Source: Paragordius varius
Taxonomy: Eukaryota > Nematomorpha
Assembly (NCBI GenBank): GCA_964247055.1
Contig: OZ176055.1
Location: forward strand, 5,456,001 to 5,520,000
Reading direction: 5' to 3'
DNA: 64,000 nucleotides
Part shown: positions 46,090-58,293 of the stretch, in pieces
How positions within the stretch are numbered: the first letter of the stretch is position 1
How the letters are laid out: every line of letters starts with the position of its first letter
The notes under the pieces: model-generated
What the model was told of the DNA's origin: nothing
The model's database searches: none
The model's input: only the letters and a program-made list of their open reading frames with translations
Made by a program: the position numbers and the translations under genes

Positions 46090-47344
46090 ATCACTTAAAT
46101 AAACATAATCACCCAATTAAATTAATACACATATATAATTAACATCACTTCTGGGATCAGGTGCACATATGAAATCTTACAATTACGCTAAATATATTAT
46201 ACATAATAAATGTATTTAATTTTATTTATTTATGATAACTTTGTCTTATTTATCCTAAGTCGCTTTTGATCAGTGATTTTGATGATTTATTTGTCAAGAT
46301 TTATTCTTTTTGATGTTGAGAATTGATATGCAGAGCCGTTTTATTTTATTTAATAAGTAAAAGAGACTGACATATCAATCATAGTTACAATTTAAATAAA
46401 ATATGAATAAAATACCTATTAAATTTGTACATCTCATCAACCGATTAATAAAACCACAAAAACTTTCCAAATTAATTAACACTCTTGATCTTTAGTGGTA
46501 GTTTAATATCCCAGATCAATTTAAAATTCTATCTTTAAAATATTTAGGGTATTAGCTCGAATTTAAAATACAATTTTAATAAAATATAAAATTGAAAAAA
46601 CATCTCAAACTTTTTTGCCGCCATTTTTTTACTTAAATATGTTTAAATAGCAACAACAGGCAATCAAATGTATATTATTGTTAGAAAATAAATAATTAAC
46701 TTTAGTAAGCTTTCAAGTTGCTTACCAGCAAAAACTTTAGTTATTGATTTAAAATCAGCTATTGTGTTTTTAGGATGTCCTAATTTTAGACTCTAGAAGT
46801 CAAAAACTGTAAGATATAAGTTTTTTTCAAACAGAGAATAACGTCTGATATTAACTCAAATAAATTTAAAATTAGTTTATTTACAAGATTAAGTGGGATA
46901 GGTTTTATTGTTAAATAAGATCTTGTATTGCCTATTCATTTTCTCATTAAATATAAATTTTTTGTAAAAAATTTCAAAAGTTCACGTAGTAAAATTATAT
47001 ATATAGCTAGCAGAACGAAATTCCAGTATTATAAATTTACTATTTATTAACATTTACCCATTTACAAATCATTAATAGCATTATTCACAAAATATAAAAT
47101 TATTGCAAATCGCTTGAAAGATTGATTCAATAGCCACTCTAAATAATAAATGATTGACCTTTTTAAAAATTGTATCAAAACATTTAAAGGTGAAATTGGA
47201 CAAACAAAAATGTTAAAAGCAAATTATGCCAAAAAATTTAAAGCAATCGCATAAAATAAAGCCATTAGAGAAAGTGAAAGGGAATGTAAATAGTGAATTT
47301 TATAAATAATTAGCAAAAATGTCAATTTCTCTGAGTTATGGATG
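46090..47344. other. Convergent intergenic region
   Basis: Lies between the 3' ends of the kinase and the ATPase. It contains the repeat at 46590-46880 and nothing else I can name. Confidence 0.6.
46590..46880. repeat. Dispersed repeat, inverted relative to 57600-57815
   Basis: TAATTAACTTTAGTAAGCTT, ACCAGCAAAAACTT, TTTGCCGCCA and AGGCAATCAAATGTATATTA recur as reverse complement at 57600-57815 with moderate divergence. Family unknown. Confidence 0.65.
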
Positions 47345-50300
47345 CTATAATTTAGTTATGTCTTTTGGTATGTAGTATTCAGACAAACTAGGTTTTCTGT
47401 ATAGAGTTGTGTTGGGGTCATTATTTTGAGAATTGTTTTGAAAGAGATCATGCTGTTCCTGTTCCACCATAGTTTTCGGCTCATCTAAATATTGAGTACA
47501 ACCTGCTGATATTAATGGTTTACTCGAGAGATTGGAGCAATTAGATGGATTCGATGATATGACAGCCTTTGGTGTACTGTGACTCAAAGAACCATTTATA
47601 CGCTTGTAATTACCAACTTCACCACAACAATCATTTAAACGCGCCTTGGTGGTCTTGTTTGCACGTTTAGCCAAAAATTTATTGTACCATATGTTAGGGC
47701 TTGTGAAACATTTCACAGATTTTTGTTCAAGTGAATCTGGACGAACGGGACATACATATCCCGAGGCCATGTTTTTGGGGCAATGAGAATGATGTTCAAT
47801 GTTTGTATCTCGTATAATTTTTAGATTTTGTGGTTTATTGTCACAATAATGCTGATTATTACTGTATTGATGCTCCTTTGGTGTCTTTGTAATCGTATTT
47901 ATAATTTTATAACGTGGTGTATGTTTTCGCAACAAAAAATCACGACCTTTTGTCGCAGTTCCTATAATTTTTTGAACGACTATTCGGTCAAAAAATATAG
48001 ACACAAAACAATCAATGATAGCAATATACATAATAATCATTCTAGGACCAAATAATGATGATAAGAATGAATTGTATGTCAATTTTTTGAAATCAATATT
48101 TATTGGAGTAGATGTGGTGGATTTAGATTGATTTTGTAGAATCACAAAACTTGAATCCTGATTTAAAGAGATGTTATCAGGTAAAGAAATGTTATGGCTA
48201 TGACCCGTGCTTCTATAAAATGGCAACAACTCCAAATAAAAAAATCTGGCTAATCGCGTAGGAGGAAAGAGCAAAAGAATAAATGCAGTAAACAGTATGG
48301 AAATGAGGGTGGAGGCCACAAACCATATGTTTGTATAAACTGGTTGTCTGTAAGGAGGACCCTTAGACGCAACATGAGCCAATATAATGTATTGAAAAGC
48401 CGTGATATAGAAAATGGAAGTTACAGTGTGCGAAAAAAATTCTTCCTCTGGATCCAACTTAGGATCATATGGTACGAACCAGGGCTGGGAACGAACCCAA
48501 AAATAAATTATAACCATAAATATAGTTTGAATAGTTAGTTGACTTAGAATGCTGAAAACATTAACGAAAGATACGAGTGAACTATCCGGAGGTTTTCTTG
48601 CTAATATAATACTTTCTTGATTGGCTGAAAGTTTCTTTCTAGTTTTCAATGATGAATTAGGCTTAAAATTAGAAACGCAATGTAACAACATAGTTTTGAA
48701 CGACTGTTTCTCATTTTTAGTTAAATTATTGTTAGCTTTGCAAGTGTGTGATTGATTTTTAGCTAAAGATAAATCTTCTTGAGCATAAGTCTTGAGTGAT
48801 TTATTTGTTTCAACATCATCAGGCACATATGTGTGGCTATTTGTTGTCATTTTCCTCCGTTTTCCATAAGCACGCGTGTGTCCAAATGTCAATGCATGCA
48901 ATGTGATAATACACAAGTCAACATATGAGAATTGTTGATCACTAAAAGATGCCCCAATCCAATAAAGTAAGAGGACTGATACGAATTGTATAAGACTGTA
49001 AAATGCCATGTATTTAAAAACGCCAAACGAAGTGACGAGAGCTGCCCGACCCTCAGCTATGAGTCCCAACGTTCCCGTAATGTCTGTTCGAGTGCTCGCA
49101 AAATGGGCCACAAGGGAAGCTTCATTATCCGATAAGGCTAATCCAGCATGAGCTGTTTTAAGAGCTCCGCAATCATTGGCTCCGTCACCACACATACCCA
49201 CGTAATAACCCAAGGATTGAAAACGTTCCACTAGGGCTGTTTTTTGATCAGGTGTCATGCGGGCAAAAATAGTGGCGGTAGACAAACACCTCTTGTGACA
49301 TGCCATGTTTTCGTTTGTTGCCAGCGGTAGCAATGTATCAAGATCTAAATGGCCGTGAATCGAAGGAGCAAGTAATTTATCTAAATTATGAGGTTCATGA
49401 TTGAGTAGGGCTTGGAATGTGTCGCCTGTCATAACAAGATGTTGGTTTCTGTTAGAACCGTGTCTCGGACTATATTCATAATCCCCATTTTCGCAAAGAT
49501 GACTGGGAGTTTTGGGCAAAAATAGTCTAGTTTTAAATCGATTAAATATAAATTTCCATCGAAACGATATTTTGTTTGTCGAGGTATAACTTTTGTGTTT
49601 TCGATCACATTTACTGGGTGTGCTATCTCCTGGCGATGAAGAATCATTAGCTGTAGCATGTTCATATATATTATGTAATTTTATATTCATAGGTCCATCG
49701 TATTCATCCATATCAAAATTTTGGTATCTAGGATCTTTTTGTACCCTAATTTCCTTTACCATTGAATTTGTTTCAATGAGACCAGACTCTTTAGCCACAC
49801 TAACTGCTGTTAGTAAATTATCACCGGTAATCATTGTGATGCGAATGTTTGCTCGTCTTAGCACGTCTAATGTTGGAGCAGTTGCAGGTTTTAATTTGTT
49901 TTCAAATATAAGAAATCCCAAAAACTGCAAATCATTTTCAATCTACATAGAGCATATTTCAATAAATAAATGATAAAGACATATATTTTATAATTTAAAA
50001 TATAAGATTTATCATCAAACTTTGAAAATAATGGTATTCTCAAATCTACAACCTGGTCCCGATTAATCCTTTGTATTTTAGCCCATTTCAGATCAGGAGG
50101 CAGCTCCCTCCAACCTAAACCTATAACGCGGTACCCTTTGTCTGTAAGCAAGTGCAATTGTTCAGCATAATTTACAGGTAAGGTTTCAATCCTACAAAGT
50201 TTACTAATCTGTTCGGGAGATCCTTTGCAATAAAATTCATAGCGTTGTGGGGTGAAACTATCGTGGCTCCTTTCCAATTTGCAAACAACAACACTTTGAC

Positions 50301-52416
50301 GTTGGAGAGAAGAAACGAATGGGAATTGTCTGATAATGCCGATTTCGCACATGGCGGAATCTCGAATGTCGGTGGACTCATCAATAGTGAAGGAAGTAGT
50401 TGAAAACCCATCATGTACCCGTTTTCCATTATTATATACTATGGTTGGAATAAGTATATCATATTTTTGAGAATCATCCACAGATGGCTCTTTCAAATCC
50501 CATCCTGTACATTGAAACATTTTGACGTCGAGAGGATCACCCAACAATTCACCGTCAATGGTTGTTAAAGCATGACAAGTGGCTAAACAATGCAATAAAT
50601 GTGTCCCATTGCTATCAAAGATGGGATCATTCAAAACTAAAGCATCGCTTAAAAGAGATCCAAATATTGGAATATTTGTATCAATCTGTGACTCTGTATT
50701 TAGCATGCCATCGATGGTACTTGCGGAGGAAGATTTTTGCAGAGATTTTTTATTTGACATCACAGGCAATATACCATGAATATCCAGACCATCCTCAGTC
50801 AGGGTTCCCGTTTTATCGAAACAAAAAAGGTTTAGTACACCGGATACATTGATATGACTAGGGCTTACGCAAAAGATATCACGTTTTTTGAGCCGATTCT
50901 TAGCAAACACAATTCCAATTGTCATGGCTGCAGGCAAAGCTGGAGGAACAACTATGGTAACCAAATCTATCGATCGAAGAATTATCAATCTAACCGAAAC
51001 GTGATTAAGTATTTTAAGCGTTGAGCTATATATGAAACCAATCAAAGCGATGCCAAAGAGAGCCGCAATAAATTTATAACTATCCTGATTGAAATTGAAC
51101 TCACATGGTTTGGGATACATAATGGACCGAATAATTTCACCCTTTGTTGTGTTGAAACCAGTGGCAATAACTACGGCTTTAACACTATCTGAACCATAAA
51201 AACGACTCTGAATCACTTTCGTTCCACAAAACAACATGTGTTTGGAATGATGTTTCCTATCAAAAGTATCGGCGAAAAATGTGTCACCTTTAACCGACAA
51301 TCCTGCAGAAGGAGATATTGGATTTAATTCGCCATTCGGAGGATTATTACTAGAAGCAGCACTTTGATTATTTTGCAAAATATCAGGGGGAGGTGTTTTA
51401 GTTACTGGTACACTTTCGCCCGTCAACATACTTTCATTGACAATACAACTCCCAGTAAGAAGTAATGCATCACACGTCATAGTGCAGCCCTTTGTGGGTA
51501 TAATAATAACGTCGCCAGGAACTAATTGGGTACAAGGAACATCATTAATTTGCTTGAAATTACTTATTCCAATATTGTTATCAACCATAAAACTGGTTTT
51601 AGGGTCATTGTTTGGCGTGGTTCGCACCAAAAGGGTACAGGTTGCTTCAAGCTTAGCCAATTTATTAAGTGCCTTCTGATCTTTCCTTATCTCATAAGTA
51701 CTTTGTATAAGCGATATAATACTTATGATAAATATGCATGTGGCATAAAGCTCGTATTCATCGTTGTACCATAGAACAATGCTGAAAATTTGAAATATAT
51801 AAAAGGGAGTCAAAACTTCGTAAAAAAGGGTGTACCATATAGGCTTAACTTTCACGGCGATATCATTTAGACCAAAAAATAAGCGTCGTTGGTTCTGTTC
51901 ATCCATCGTTAGTGGTTGAGTTTGAGCAAATGAAGACAAGAATACACTGGATGTGAAATGCTTAATACAATCATAGGTCAGAATATCGTCACGCCATATA
52001 TAATAGATTCCATGATATTTAAAATATTTTTGTTCCGTTACATATCGAAAACCACCACCACGCTGTGGTACAATCAAGTACCTTTTGCCATGTTGATTCA
52101 AGGTATTATGAATATCACATTGATCTGCTATAAATGTCTTTACATATGTAATCTGCTTGCATCCATATCTATCTATTATTATCAACACGTCTGCAGAGTG
52201 AAGATAAGGAATTCGATCGCATGATAATCTTATATACCATAATGGTCTCCAGTGTAAAACAAGTGGAAGAAGGCCAAAAGAGATAATAAAAAAGAAATAA
52301 CAGACATGCTTCTTAAACAAATTAGTTTTAAATGGTAATATTCTTATTTCATCCTCTGTTTCACCATCCAGAATATATATCTTTTTAGACGTGGAGTGAT
52401 GAGTTTGTTTTTTCAT
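47345..52416 (-). CDS. P5B-type ATPase (ATP13A family), two exons, 1653 aa
   Basis: Polytopic pump of late endosomes/lysosomes; characterised P5B members export polyamines into the cytosol. Exon 1 is 52416-50053 and exon 2 is 49942-47345, phase 0, joining INRDQ to IENDLQFLGFLIFENKLK. Visible motifs: TGES (residue 332 on, actuator), PPALP (491-495, the P5B-specific M4 signature), phosphorylation site DKTGTLT (Asp 534) and hinge GDGANDCGALKTAHAGLALS (from 1040). The catalytic machinery is complete. The protein is about 400 residues longer than usual (1150-1250). The excess is an insert of about 100 residues in the cytosolic loop between M6 and M7, and about 200 Asn/Ser/Lys-rich residues after M10. 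The start is the first ATG after an in-frame TGA. Substrate is inferred from the family. Confidence 0.95.
49943..50052 (-). other. Single intron of the P5B ATPase gene
   Basis: 110 nt, GTTGTA...CTATGTAG. Both exons remain open into the intron, but only splicing recovers the conserved DQ-IENDLQFLG junction. Confidence 0.9.
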
Positions 52417-52434
52417 CGAAGCAATCCTTTCCAC

Positions 52435-53336
52435 ATTGTATTGGCTTCAGGCTGTACGCACGCGAAATAGTAAACGAGAAAATATGAAAAAAATTGTCTT
52501 ACAGTGAATGCCGCGAGAGTTAATTTTTAATATTTAGGCATAAATAAATAAATTAATTAAGTAATAAAACTATAAAAAAATTTTATTTTAATGATCTTTT
52601 CATGTTTCCGCGATTTTGGGGTAGTTTTTATCTTATAGCTGAAACTTGTAAATAAACTACTGTTAAATTAAAAATTAAACAATGTTCTTCTGTATTAGTT
52701 AAAAAGTTTATTTTTTCAATGTGTCTTCTAGAGTCTAAAATTGTGACAGCATTTGTAATGATTCTTAAAGTCTTAAGAAAGCATATTTTTAATATTAGGC
52801 CGCATATCTTAAATACTTTTTTGAGATAATTTTATTATCAAGATAACATAAATATATAAGGGCGCCTGTTTCTGTAGTTTCCGAATATATTAATTAAGAT
52901 AACCCGCGGGAACTATTCAAATTGATTTTCAAAATTTAAGGCTGGAATTCCCAACGTTTAATTTTTCTAATTTTAGTATTTTTTTATGCCAAAAATTGTT
53001 AAATGTTGGACTGTAAGACAATATATTTTTTTATATTGCGCAATTCTTCCATCCTCACTGTCAGCTCTCGCAGGCGAGTGTTTGAGCATAAAACTCTGAA
53101 AAAAATAAAAGCCTTTTCCTTTAATATGGAAAAAGAGAGATTTCTAACTTTTTTTCAATAAAAAATATATTTGAAGCGCATAACAACATTTAATTAAAAT
53201 TTTTATGATGGCTGTAGACTACCAAAGTCTTAATTTTTGAATTCTTTAAAATATAACCCTTCATGACTTTAGGCCAGTTCAATTTTGCAAAAAAAATTTG
53301 AAATTTATAATTTGCAGCCATTTTTTAATTCCTTTT
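52435..53336. other. Upstream of the P5B ATPase gene
   Basis: AT-rich; should contain the ATPase 5' UTR and promoter. No further feature recognised. Confidence 0.5.
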
Positions 53337-54967
53337 AACACTTGGATACAACACATTCATTTTAGCCCTTCGATTCAAATTGGGGTAGTTAAATACCCCA
53401 GGCCTGTTTATAATTGACTTATTTTAAAAATATGGAATGAATCGAAACCAAGGCAAAATCTTGCACTTATATAACATAAATAAACCCAAATATACAAAAA
53501 ATTTTATTCAAAAATACTTGGTATTATTTTTTTTAAGCTAAAACCGAAAGGTAAAAATTTAGTCAACGTGACATGTGTGCAATGGTAAATTAAAAAATAA
53601 TTCAAACTAAACAGCTTTTTCTATATCTATCAATGTTAGAAGTAATTAAAATAAAAAATTAGCTTTAATTTTAACGTTAGAATTAAATGAAGACGATATT
53701 TTGCAAAATTTTTGTAAAATAAAAATGGCGTCGAAGTAGTTTGAGATGGAACTTTTTTTTCAAAACAAAATTTTATCAAGATATTTTGGCATATTTATAT
53801 AATATTTATCAGGATAGAAGCATAAATTTAAATTGGGACCGTTTCATTCAGTAGTTTTATAAAATTTTTAATTTAAATTTAGTTTGGGGTATTTAGATAC
53901 CCCAATTTGAATCGAAGTGTTAAATCGTGAATACAACTGATAAATTGTATATTATCTTTGATAAATATAATTAATTATCTTTGTAAAGAGATTATTAATT
54001 ATTTACCGGCAAATATTTTGTATTTATTCATTTTTATATAAACTTTACGTTTTAATCGTGTTTTAAAGCTATTTCAATTTTAGACTCAAAAAAACCGTGG
54101 AATTCTGATTTATATCTAAATACAAAAGAAGAAGGAGCACTAGTCGACAAATTTAAATTTTTTGAAACCACCACTCAAAATATAAATTTAAACTAATTCA
54201 AGTCTAAAACCAAATCTGTAAAAATCTTTGATCCCCCCAAACGAAATTTCTAGATTTTACGGGTTTTTTAATACTTCAAAAGAAAATGAAAATTTATGTC
54301 ATTTAATAAAGCGTTTACTCTATCTTTTAAATATAAATAAGTCATTCAAATATTAGGGAAAAAATGTAAACATTAATATTTAGGGTTCTTTAACGCTTTA
54401 TTGAACACTTCGATTCAAATTGGTATCTAAGTACCCCAGACTTATTTTTTTGGTTAGGATTTTTAAAAAACTGAAAGAAACGGTCCCAATTTAAATTTAT
54501 GCTTTTATCCTAATAAAAATTATATAAATATGCCAAAATATCTAAATAAAATTTTGTTTTGAATAAAAAGTTTCTTGTCAAACTACTTCGACGCCATTTT
54601 TAGTTTACAAAATTTTTCCAAAATATCGTCTCTATTTATTTTTAGGGTAAAACTAAAGCTAATTTTTATTTAAATTACATCTGACATTGATAGAAATAGA
54701 AAAAGTGGTTTATTTTGCATTATATTTAGATTTAACAAATGCACATATGTCATGTTGACTAAATTTTTACCTTATAGATTTAGCTTAAAATAAGTAATAT
54801 CAAGTATTTTTGAATAAATTTTTTTTTATTTCTGTTTATTAATGTTATATAAGTGCAAAATTTTGCCATGGTTTTAATTCCTTCCATAATTTTTAAACAA
54901 TTTTATTTTAAGCAGGCCTTTTGAATCGAAGGACTAAAATGAATGTGTTGTATCCAAGTGTTAAACA
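53337..54967. mobile_element. Pair of MITEs in inverted orientation forming a 1.6-kb palindrome
   Basis: Outer ends AACACTTGGATACAACACAT (left) and ATGTGTTGTATCCAAGTGTT-like (right) are inverted. Inside, 53369-53929 and 54406-54937 are inverted copies. Each has ends of the type CTTCGATTCAAATTGGGGTA with the self-complementary GGGGTATTTAGATACCCC. The spacer 53930-54405 is AT-rich. No ORF. Confidence 0.75.
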
Positions 54968-57599
54968 CGCATTTATATGTATAATTAAAATTATTAAAAG
55001 AGACATTTTGTGGTTTTATTAAAAGCTATATTTATTTTGTTAGTTTTGGTTATTTTTTGGAGCTGTGAGGGTTTTTCTTTTCGATTAATTCTTAAAAAAG
55101 TGTTAATTATACCTAGTATTATTTATTTTCAAACATCATTGGATGCGGTATATTTTGAATATCTATAGGATCTTAAGGATGCGGTAAATTTTTTTTAGCC
55201 GCCTTCTTTTGACTTCGTTAATTTAATTATAAACTATTAGTTAGAAGAATATTACAGTAAAAAAAATTAAAATATTTTAAAATGCCTTTTTGATTCTTTT
55301 TAAAAGCTAATTTCGAAAATTATTATTTTTTACGGTTTGTGTCAATTAGATTTAGCTCATATCCAAATTTTGAATAAAGCTTTTTATCTAAAAAAGGGTG
55401 TTAATAGTCAAATTTATATAATTTGAAACATTTAACCGTTTCTGAATGCCAGATTTCTTGTTAATCAGTTAATTTTATTAACAATTACTAGATTATAGTG
55501 CGAAATCGCCTTTTATAAATATAAATAGATAATTATTGGGAAGTTAATCTAATCGCATTTGTGTTTATATATATTGTTATATTAATAATAATATGCGTTA
55601 TTAGCACAGATATTTTAAATACAAAATGTTTTCAATCATCCTCCCAATCTCTCCAGAGATTAGTGTTATTCACTGCCAATTATTACTTCCAACTATTTAT
55701 ATATATTTATTAATATTCAAAGTGTAATCTTCATCTATTTATCGGTGGTTCTTTAAAATCATTCTAATCTGTCGTAAAATATTCCAAAATCAAAAAAAGA
55801 TACACATACAGTATATAGGAGAATATATAGATTGATAGATAAATAAATGCGATAGGCCAATGTACAAAAGTGAATATTAATCTATAATGATTGCTTTTTA
55901 TAAAGAGTTTTGTGCGGAATATTTATGATACTATTGTCTAAAAACAATCATCAATCGCCTCTTTGATTTTATATTATGTTCTTGTAATGTTCTTTACCTA
56001 CTAAACTTATATATGTATTGGTAAGGAGAACCAAAATGGCAATTTTTTCATATTATGCTTTTTAATTAACAACCTAGTAGAATTTTTACGATAATAAATT
56101 ATTATATGTGGTGTCTCTTTAGAAATGTTTTAAACTTTTATCACATAACATTGTATAAACCTAAATCGATACGGTTTTTTTAAATTGGGAATTTTTCGCC
56201 CTTTTATAAGGCCCACCTTAAAATAAAACAGAGATATGCATAATTTTGTACGGAACTAAAAAATATAAATGCCATATATGAAAGGGGTAAATGATTGCCT
56301 TTCAATACCAATTTTTTTAAGGCCAATATTTCCTTTTATAACTTCTCATTATATCATTCATCAAAATAAAGTTAAAACAAAAATTTATTCTATGCTATTA
56401 TACAGTTATAAAATGTCTAATCTTAGCACTAAATCAGTTAAAACGTCTTCCTAACAAGTTGTGTTAGGGTATGACGAGCCTTTATAAAATCTACTATTGC
56501 ACAAAAATATAAAAAAGGATGATTAAACCTGAAGGCAAAAATTTTGACAGCATAAAAGCTCCAAGTTATTTAAATATATACTAATTAAAAATGTTGTGAT
56601 TGAATAAATATCTTATATTTTAGAGTGATCAAAATATATTGACAAAGAGAAATAAAATTAGCGACGCAATATATTGATGTTAAACTAAAAAAAATTTAAA
56701 ATTTTTTAATGTTCTAGTCTAATTATTATTCAGATTGAAGCATTTAAATGAGACCATTTTCTTTACATTTTTTACCTAGTAACACCGATTCGGATGTTTT
56801 TTGTAAAATGGTGCTTGATATAATTTACAGCAAGCGAGATACATGAAAAACAATCAAATTTAAAAAGATGCCTTACAAGAACGAGAGCTTTTATTGGTTA
56901 TTTTGGTATTTTAATTGGCCAAAGCGCTTTCTATATACAGTATGTTAACATGTATGATATTTTTTGTTTTGATTAGTTACATATTTAATTGTGGAGAAAA
57001 AAACGGTGGCGCCTGCGCTCGCAATGAAATATATGTTAACTATAATTTATTTTTATTTATCATATAAATTTTAGAATATAGTTGGAGTCAAAGTTTGATA
57101 CCTTATTTAAAATTAAAATGTATTTTCAAAATTGGAAATTTTTTTATTTTACTTGCTGTATATATTTATTATTGTAATTGATATTTAAATAATAATATAA
57201 ACGAAAACATTTTTTTAATTTATACGGTTGTGTTAATAGAAAGTGTTAAGGACAATTAAGAGGTGAAATTGATGAGTTATTTTTGTTAAACCCATTTCTT
57301 TTGACAAATAGATAGATATATGGATGGGTTTTTTTATCTTAACACTATATCTGTCATTATTCTATTATCAAATCCTATTTATGTTAAATTTTAATTTAAT
57401 CTTCCTTTTATTATTTTGTAAATATTTAATTAATTCTCTTGATGCCCTTTTATTTTATTTTAATTTATTTCATGGCGCGCCATTTTTTTCACTTTCTTGG
57501 TTTCCTATGACATATTAGAGTAGTTTTATATGCCAGAGCTCAATCACTACAGTTTTGAAAGTTATTTTAGTTAAAATTTAATTAAAATAGTTTTCATAT
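54968..57599. other. Non-coding AT-rich stretch
   Basis: Only short unsupported frames. No gene, RNA or bounded repeat recognised. Confidence 0.5.
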
Positions 57600-57815
57600 A
57601 TTGGATAAATAGGCATAAATTTAACAGTTTTGTGATTTTAAGGGTAAATTGGGACAGCTCCAAAACACGATTAACCTAAACAGCTGATTTCAAAAGATAT
57701 CAAGTTTTTGCTGGTCAACAGCTTGCTAAAGTTAATTATTTACATTTTTTAACCATAATATACATTTATTTGCCTATTGTATTAGCGGGCGGCAAAAGGT
57801 TTGAGAGGATTTTTT
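57600..57815. repeat. Dispersed repeat, inverted relative to 46590-46880
   Basis: Contains TTTTTGCTGGTCAACAGCTT, GCTAAAGTTAATTATTTA and GCGGCAAAAGGTTTGAGAGG, the complement of phrases in the copy beyond the ATPase gene. Confidence 0.65.
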
Positions 57816-58110
57816 TACAATTTTACATTTATTTCAGGATTTTTTTTTGTATTATGTGCCTAATTTTTAAATTCGGCTAAATACTTTAAATACTTTTTTA
57901 AATATTCTTTCAAATCGCCATGGGATATAAATCTACCTGCAAAAGATCATAAAAAATTTCTTATTGCAACTGAGCCACTGTATTTTCTCTTTTCAATTAA
58001 GTTGATACTAAATAATGAAAAGCCTCACACATGCTAATAGACGCGTGGAAATTAAATACTCTTTAAGCCAATTTAAATACCAAAATTATCAATAAAAACT
58101 CTCGCTATTG

Positions 58111-58293
58111 TATACCGTTTTTCAGTCAAAAGCAACATTTTTTCTTTTTCAACTAACGAAACATTTTTCAAGAAAGACAACATTTTTTCAGAAGACGCAA
58201 CAATCTAGCAAGAAAAATAAAAAAATTTTGCGTTTGATCGAAAAACTGTTGCGTTTGCTTGAAAAAATGTTGCTTTTGACTAAAAATGATATA
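58111..58293. mobile_element. Small foldback element with about 21-bp subterminal repeats
   Basis: The left end TATACCGTTTTTCAGTCAAA with AGCAACATTTTTTC units pairs with the right end GTTGCTTTTGACTAAAAATG. Its opening TATACC-GTTT and its repeat period resemble the other foldback elements of the window, though the repeat sequence differs. Confidence 0.65.

Noticed and set aside
49943-50052. C-terminal extension of the first ATPase frame (SKFDDKSYILN onward)
   Set aside because: This is read-through of the 110-nt intron; the conserved junction to IENDLQFLG requires splicing.
52417-52434. GTG as ATPase start
   Set aside because: An ATG lies six codons downstream and an in-frame TGA lies just upstream; eukaryotic initiation at GTG is not needed.
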